A stretch of DNA of 9,866 nt from the NCBI GenBank assembly GCA_002331565.1, contig DCZC01000036.1:1645-11510 (forward strand), written 5' to 3'. How positions within the stretch are numbered: the first letter of the stretch is position 1; the number at the start of each line of letters is the position of its first letter. Positions 6,240 to 9,866 of the stretch are shown piece after piece. Origin of the DNA: Gemmatimonas sp. UBA2094. GTDB lineage: Bacteria; Gemmatimonadota; Gemmatimonadetes; Gemmatimonadales; Gemmatimonadaceae. A model generated the notes under the pieces. It did no database searches and was not told where the DNA came from. It was given only the letters and a program-made list of their open reading frames with translations. The position numbers and the translations under genes are program-made.

Positions 6240-7589
6240 ATGACTCCCACCCAGATTTCCCGAGCAGAACGCGCTTGGCGCGCGTGGGAGCAGGCGCGCC
6301 GTTTGCCGGACGGGGTACGTGATCCGGAATTCCGGGCACTTGCGCAGCGCATCGACGGCGGTCCGTTGCATCGGTGCCCACCGGTACGATTGCTTCCCGA
6401 CGGCGAGGAGGCCTTCGTGCGCATGCGCGCCGCCATCGCCGACGCGCGCGACGAGGTGCTGCTCGAGACGTACATCCTGCGCGACGACACGCTTGGCGTG
6501 AGCGTACAGTCGGCGCTACTGGAGGCGGCGGCGCGAGGGGTCCGCGTGTGCGTGCTCGCCGACGCGGTGGGATCGTTGGCGACCAACGAGGCCTTCTGGG
6601 TGACGCTCGAGGCGGGCGGCGTGTTGGTGCGGCATTTCCATTGCTTCTGGCATCACCCGTTCGACGCGCTGCGACGCGATCACCGCAAGCTGCTGGTGAT
6701 CGATCGCGCGACCGCGTTTACCGGCGGCATGAATATTGGTGAGGAGTATGGCTCGAGCATCCACCGCCGGCGCGTTGCGTGGCGCGATACGTTCGTGGAG
6801 CTTCGCGGCACGGTGGCCGGTGAACTCGCTGCGGTGTTCGCCGAAGGTTGGGATCGTGCGCGAGGGCCGGTGCTGCCCGGCCTCGACTACGTGAGCTGGA
6901 GCGAAGGTGCGCTGAAGCCGCCTCCGCGGCCGTACGCGCCCCCGTTACGAGAGCGTCTGCAGCAGCAGCTCAGGACGCGTCGTGACCGGCGGCATGGCCG
7001 TCGGGTTCGGTGTACCGCCGATACCGCCACCGTTGATGATTCCGCGGTGCTGGTGATCGATCCCCGTCCCGGGCGCGGACAGCGTGAGATGCTCACCACG
7101 CTGGTCGCCTTGGCCGGGGCGGCCCGCGAACGGTTGTGGATCACCACGCCGTACTTCGCACCGCCCACGCGGGCGCTCGACCTGCTGGCTTCGGCGGCGC
7201 ACCGGGGGGTCGACGTCCGTCTGCTGCTGCCTGGTGCACGCACCGACGTGCCACTCGTGCGTCACGCCGCACACGGTGCCTATGCATATCTGCTGGCCCG
7301 CGGCGTGCGCATCTTCGAGTATCAGCGCGCCACGCTGCACGCGAAGACGCTGGTGGTGGACGGACACGCCAGCCTGATCGGCTCCTCCAATCTCGACTTC
7401 CGTTCGTTGTGGCTGAACGCGGAGTGCAATGTGCTGCTATTCGACGACGCGTGTGGAGCGGCACTGGAGCGGGTGTACGCGACGGACCTCGAAGGAAGCC
7501 TCGAGATCACGGCGGCCGAGTGGCGCCGGCGCAGATGGGCCCATCGCGTGGGCGACGGCGTGGCGCGGGCCCTGCGGTGGGCGCTGTAG
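6240..7589 (+). CDS. cls: Cardiolipin synthase-like phospholipase D family protein
   Basis: A 449-residue protein with two phospholipase D domains. The first HxKxxxxD motif is HRKLLVID (H148, K150, D155) followed by TGGMNIGEEY. The second is HAKTLVVD (H367, K369, D374) followed by IGSSNLDFRSLWLNAE. Both catalytic sets are intact. In this family the enzyme joins phosphatidyl groups, typically making cardiolipin from phosphatidylglycerol at the inner membrane. The absence of N-terminal membrane helices is like ClsB/ClsC rather than ClsA. A strongly basic, probably helical linker (about 237-257, with RTRRDRRHGRR) separates the halves and could contact anionic lipid. Another phosphatidyltransferase or phospholipase activity is possible. 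The frame is open back to 6072, but that stretch runs over the divergent membrane gene; ATG 6240 leaves a family-like N-terminus. It ends just before a strong hairpin. Confidence 0.85.
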   Translation: MTPTQISRAERAWRAWEQARRLPDGVRDPEFRALAQRIDGGPLHRCPPVRLLPDGEEAFVRMRAAIADARDEVLLETYILRDDTLGVSVQSALLEAAARGVRVCVLADAVGSLATNEAFWVTLEAGGVLVRHFHCFWHHPFDALRRDHRKLLVIDRATAFTGGMNIGEEYGSSIHRRRVAWRDTFVELRGTVAGELAAVFAEGWDRARGPVLPGLDYVSWSEGALKPPPRPYAPPLRERLQQQLRTRRDRRHGRRVRCTADTATVDDSAVLVIDPRPGRGQREMLTTLVALAGAARERLWITTPYFAPPTRALDLLASAAHRGVDVRLLLPGARTDVPLVRHAAHGAYAYLLARGVRIFEYQRATLHAKTLVVDGHASLIGSSNLDFRSLWLNAECNVLLFDDACGAALERVYATDLEGSLEITAAEWRRRRWAHRVGDGVARALRWAL

Positions 7590-7593
7590 CAGC

Positions 7594-7609
7594 GGCACGT
7601 TCGCGTGCC
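7594..7609 (+). terminator. Hairpin GGCACG-TTCG-CGTGCC after the cardiolipin synthase gene
   Basis: A perfect 6-base-pair stem closed by a TTCG tetraloop begins 5 bases after the stop codon. The tetraloop and stop-proximal location fit a transcription terminator or a 3'-end stabiliser. No T-tract follows, so it is not a classical intrinsic terminator. Confidence 0.45.
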
Positions 7610-7675
7610 ATGGATCCGACGTCTCATGCCTTCCGCCGATCGCTGTGCGGGATGCCCTGACAGCATAAGGTGTAC

Positions 7676-7696
7676 TCCCCGATAGGGGACGTCCCC
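7676..7696. promoter_or_regulatory. Three-armed symmetric element (TCCCC / GGGGA / TCCCC) upstream of the stress protein
   Basis: TCCCC at 7676-7680, GGGGA at 7685-7689 and TCCCC at 7692-7696 are separated by GATA and CG. The middle arm pairs perfectly with either flank, giving two overlapping inverted repeats. The right-hand one, GGGGACGTCCCC (7685-7696), is a perfect 12-base palindrome. It lies immediately upstream of the candidate -10 TACTGT at 7698, where an activator or repressor of the universal stress protein gene would bind. The identity of the regulator is unknown. Confidence 0.5.
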
Positions 7697-7697
7697 A

Positions 7698-7703
7698 TAC
7701 TGT
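7698..7703 (+). promoter_or_regulatory. Candidate -10 element (TACTGT) of the universal stress protein gene
   Basis: TACTGT fits TANNNT and sits directly after the palindrome. Transcription would begin near 7711, leaving a leader of about 92 bases before the TTG start at 7803. No -35 hexamer is clear, consistent with activator dependence. An alternative TAAGGT at 7666-7671 would start transcription inside the symmetric element. Confidence 0.35.
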
Positions 7704-7790
7704 GCGACCCTCCGTGTTTATTGCGTGTTGCGTCGCCTCGACCGAATTCCCGCTGACGGTCACGGCGGCGTCAATACGCGTGACCCGTCG

Positions 7791-7797
7791 GGAGGGG
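7791..7797 (+). promoter_or_regulatory. Shine-Dalgarno sequence GGAGGGG fixing a TTG start
   Basis: GGAGG (7791-7795) lies 7 bases before TTG 7803 in the frame of the stress protein. The alternative GTG at 7725 lacks such a site and would add 26 residues with no similarity to the domain, so TTG is the likely start. Confidence 0.6.
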
Positions 7798-7802
7798 TCT
7801 AC

Positions 7803-8711
7803 TTGTCCGCCATCGCTTCCTCCAGCCAATCATCTGCGATTGCCGGTGGCCCCGTGCTGGTGGCCTGCGACGGCACCGCGGTGTCTCACGAGGCGCTGTT
7901 CAACGCCGGGCGGCTGGCGGCGTCGGCGTTCGGCGGCGTCCTCGAGGTGATCGGCGTGTGCGAACCCGTGCCCGGCGTGGCGGCGGGGATGGATGTTTTG
8001 CCTGTGCCGGCGGAGCTCGACGAAGCGCGCCGCGCCACCATGCTGGACGACCTCCGGCGCGCGGTGAGGATTTCGGCCGCCGGTGATCCGTCGTGGCCGA
8101 TTGCGGTGCTCACAGGGTCGCCGGCGCGCGTGCTGGCGGGGGAAGCCGAGCGCCGCGGCGCATCACTGATCGTCATGGGCATCGGGCGTCACAATCCGCT
8201 CGACCGGCTGTTCGGCACCGAGACCACGCTCGCCACGCTGCGCGAATCGCGCGTGCCGGTGCTGGCCGTGGGTCCCGAGTTCCCCGCCGTACCGTCGCGC
8301 GCGGTGGTGGGGCTCGACTTCAGCGTGGCGAGCAGACAGGCGGCGAGGCTGGCCCTGCACCTGCTCGCGCCCGGCGGCCATCTCACGCTGGTGCACGTGC
8401 GTCCGCGCTTCGAACATCCGAGCGCCGACTGGCAGGCGTGGGACGTCGAGTATGGCCGAACGCTGCCGCCGCTCTTCGATCAGGTGCGTGCGCAGCTCCA
8501 CGTGCCGGACGGCATCAGGGTGGACACGGTGGCCGTGCGTGGCGACCCGGCGCCGGCGCTCCTCGCGTTCGCGCAGCAGGCCAACGCCGATCTCGTCGCG
8601 GTGGGCACACAGCGTCACTCGCCCCTCGAGCGCCTGGTGGTGGGCTCGGTGGCCACGCGCGTGCTGCGGACGGCACGGGTGGGCGTACTCGCCGTACCCG
8701 CTACGGGGTGA
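7803..8711 (+). CDS. Universal stress protein with two tandem UspA domains
   Basis: A 302-residue protein made of two UspA folds (about 16-155 and 162-300). Domain 1 opens with PVLVACDGTAVSHEALFNAG and closes with VMGIGRHNPLDRLFGTETTL (around 125-144). Domain 2 opens with RAVVGLDFSVASRQAARLAL and closes with VAVGTQRHSPLERLVVGSVA (around 266-285). UspA proteins are cytosolic and are induced by starvation, oxidative or respiratory stress; many bind ATP through a G-x2-G-x9-G-S/T loop. Here domain 1 has G-x-G-x9-G-T (one spacer residue short) and domain 2 has Arg in place of the second Gly. Nucleotide binding may therefore be altered. It follows a long regulatory region with a palindrome and converges on the MlaD gene, with 24 bases between stops. 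Confidence 0.85.
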   Translation: MSAIASSSQSSAIAGGPVLVACDGTAVSHEALFNAGRLAASAFGGVLEVIGVCEPVPGVAAGMDVLPVPAELDEARRATMLDDLRRAVRISAAGDPSWPIAVLTGSPARVLAGEAERRGASLIVMGIGRHNPLDRLFGTETTLATLRESRVPVLAVGPEFPAVPSRAVVGLDFSVASRQAARLALHLLAPGGHLTLVHVRPRFEHPSADWQAWDVEYGRTLPPLFDQVRAQLHVPDGIRVDTVAVRGDPAPALLAFAQQANADLVAVGTQRHSPLERLVVGSVATRVLRTARVGVLAVPATG

Positions 8712-8714
8712 AAC

Positions 8715-8734
8715 GGCGCAGTTCTGCCCGCGCC
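8715..8734. terminator. Possible weak bidirectional hairpin between convergent genes
   Basis: GGCGC (8715-8719) and GCGCC (8730-8734) form a 5-base-pair stem around a 10-base loop within the 24-base gap between convergent stops. It has no T-tract on either strand, so it is only a candidate terminator. Confidence 0.22.
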
Positions 8735-8735
8735 C

Positions 8736-9746
8736 TCAGAAGACCCTGACGTTGATGTATTTCTTCGGGTTCTTCTTCACGTCGGCCACGAGCGCGCGCA
8801 GTTCGCGAACCAGCGAGTCGCTCTGCTGGTAGAGTGACGGGTCGTTGATCATCAGCCCCATCGTGCCGGCGCGGCTGTTGGCCTTGGCGAGCACCGAATC
8901 GGCACGCGAGACGGCACGCGAGAGACCGGTTTCGGTACGATCGAGCCGGTCGGTGATCTGCTTGAGGTTCTGCGCCGCCTGCACGAGCTCACGCGCCGCA
9001 CTCTGCGAATTGGCCACGATTGTCTGCAGCTCGCCGCGACTGGTGGCGCTGTCCACGCGGCCGGAAAAAGCGTCGAGACGCGCCGCGGCGTCGTTGATGG
9101 TGGTGAGGCCGCTCTGCACGTTGGTGCTGATCTTGTCGAGGTTGCGCGACTGCACGTTGACGGTGCGCGCGAGTTCGCCCGATAGCTGCGCGAAGTTGCG
9201 GATGCTTTCGCGCAACTCGCGTGCGGCGGCGTCGTCGAAGGCCACCTGCACGCGCTCCGCGACCTTGGCCACGTCGCCGCTGATGCGTCCGGCCACGGCC
9301 GTGAGCTGCGCGATGTCGGGGAGCACGGCACCGGCCAGCGTGTCGGCGTTGGTGCGCGCCTCCTCGATGGCGGCGCGCAGTTCCCGATTGGCGGGCACGC
9401 CATCACGACTGGTAACGGTGGCTTGCCACTCACCGAAGAGGGTCGATGCGGCGAGCAGCACGACGGGATCCTTCGGCATCTCGACATCACCGTCGAGACC
9501 GAGCCGGAGTACCACCCAGTTGTCGTCGCCGAGGGCAATCTGCTCCACGCGGCCGGCGCGCACGCCGCGAATCACCACGGGATTGCCGAGCGCGACGCCA
9601 CCGACGTCGCGCGACCGCACAGTGAGATGGCGGGTGCGGCCGCCGAGATCGGCCTGCTTGAGCCACAGGGTGCCGCCGATGGTGACGGCGGTGACGACGA
9701 GCACCGTCACCCCGACGACGAAATCGCTGGCGCGTCTATTGGTCAT
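8736..9746 (-). CDS. mlaD: MlaD/MCE-family lipid transport substrate-binding protein
   Basis: A 336-residue protein. An N-terminal membrane anchor (FVVGVTVLVVTAVTIGGTLW, about residues 9-28) is followed by an MCE domain (about 38-115) with RDVGGVALGNPVVIRGVRAG and VEQIAL. A long helical region (about 120-325) is rich in Ala, Asp, Arg and Ser, with probable coiled coil. The end, NPKKYINVRVF, is common in MCE proteins of this type. It is expected to be anchored in the inner membrane and to form an oligomeric ring that moves phospholipid between inner and outer membranes together with an MlaE permease and MlaF ATPase. The ATG at 9746 is 33 bases after the stop of the MlaE-like gene, with a weak GGA-rich site before it. 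The window context implies a diderm cell. Confidence 0.88.
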   Translation of the reverse strand: MTNRRASDFVVGVTVLVVTAVTIGGTLWLKQADLGGRTRHLTVRSRDVGGVALGNPVVIRGVRAGRVEQIALGDDNWVVLRLGLDGDVEMPKDPVVLLAASTLFGEWQATVTSRDGVPANRELRAAIEEARTNADTLAGAVLPDIAQLTAVAGRISGDVAKVAERVQVAFDDAAARELRESIRNFAQLSGELARTVNVQSRNLDKISTNVQSGLTTINDAAARLDAFSGRVDSATSRGELQTIVANSQSAARELVQAAQNLKQITDRLDRTETGLSRAVSRADSVLAKANSRAGTMGLMINDPSLYQQSDSLVRELRALVADVKKNPKKYINVRVF

Positions 9747-9779
9747 GGGACCATCCGGAAACGGACGTACGGCAGGGAG

Positions 9780-9866
9780 TCATTTGAGCGTGCGGTTGGT
9801 GAGCCACACCACGGCCCAGAACGCGTCGAGCACGAGGATCATCACGGCGGAGATCACGACGGCGCG
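9780..9866 (-). CDS. mlaE: MlaE-type ABC transporter permease, C-terminal end (runs off the right edge)
   Basis: The last 28 codons and the TGA (9782-9780) are in the window. They translate to RAVVISAVMILVLDAFWAVV followed by WLTNRTLK. The RAVVxSxxxILxxD pattern before a final membrane helix is typical of the C-terminus of MlaE family permeases, and the next gene downstream is MlaD-like, as expected for this operon. The call depends on a short fragment plus context. Confidence 0.72.
   Translation of the reverse strand, partial: RAVVISAVMILVLDAFWAVVWLTNRTLK

Noticed and set aside
1..9866. CRISPR arrays, tRNA/rRNA genes, transposases, toxin-antitoxin or defence systems
   Set aside because: No regularly spaced long repeats, tRNA-like cloverleafs or relevant protein motifs were seen on either strand.

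Overview
This is a GC-rich window packed with protein-coding genes. Base composition, codon use (third positions almost all G or C) and gene content look like a bacterial chromosome. My best guess is a Gemmatimonadota-type organism. That guess rests on general resemblance only: no rRNA or other marker gene is present. There is no tRNA, rRNA, CRISPR array, insertion sequence or phage gene. The protein-coding genes are mostly recognisable families, and I do not see a clear new multi-gene system. The best leads for something undescribed are regulatory DNA between genes and one unrecognised small protein.

Layout from left to right. The minus strand at the left edge carries the N-terminus of a major facilitator efflux pump. 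Divergent from it, the plus strand starts with a 158-residue protein of unknown function (246-722). After a 110-base gap containing five 11-bp tandem repeats comes a malonyl-CoA synthetase-like gene (matB, 833-2323) and then a MatC-type malonate/dicarboxylate carrier (2361-3605). Together these predict uptake of malonate and its conversion to malonyl-CoA. A pair of WYL-domain regulators resembling PafB and PafC follows (3656-4789 and 4786-5754), joined by a 4-base overlap.

The next block concerns the cell envelope and stress. A small four-helix membrane protein of the YvlD/PF04020 family (6142-5771, minus) is divergent from a cardiolipin synthase-like phospholipase D protein (6240-7589, plus). 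After a 213-base intergenic region holding a terminator-like hairpin, a striking TCCCC/GGGGA symmetric element and a candidate promoter comes a tandem universal stress protein (7803-8711, TTG start). On the minus strand at the right edge lie an MlaD-type lipid-binding protein (9746-8736) and, upstream of it, the C-terminal end of an MlaE-type permease (running off the window at 9866). These are parts of an MCE phospholipid transport system.

Two plus-strand genes (matB and the cardiolipin synthase) have a TANNNT hexamer 7-8 bases before the ATG and no Shine-Dalgarno sequence, which suggests leaderless transcripts. Other genes (the 158-residue protein, the second WYL gene, the stress protein) have clear Shine-Dalgarno sequences.
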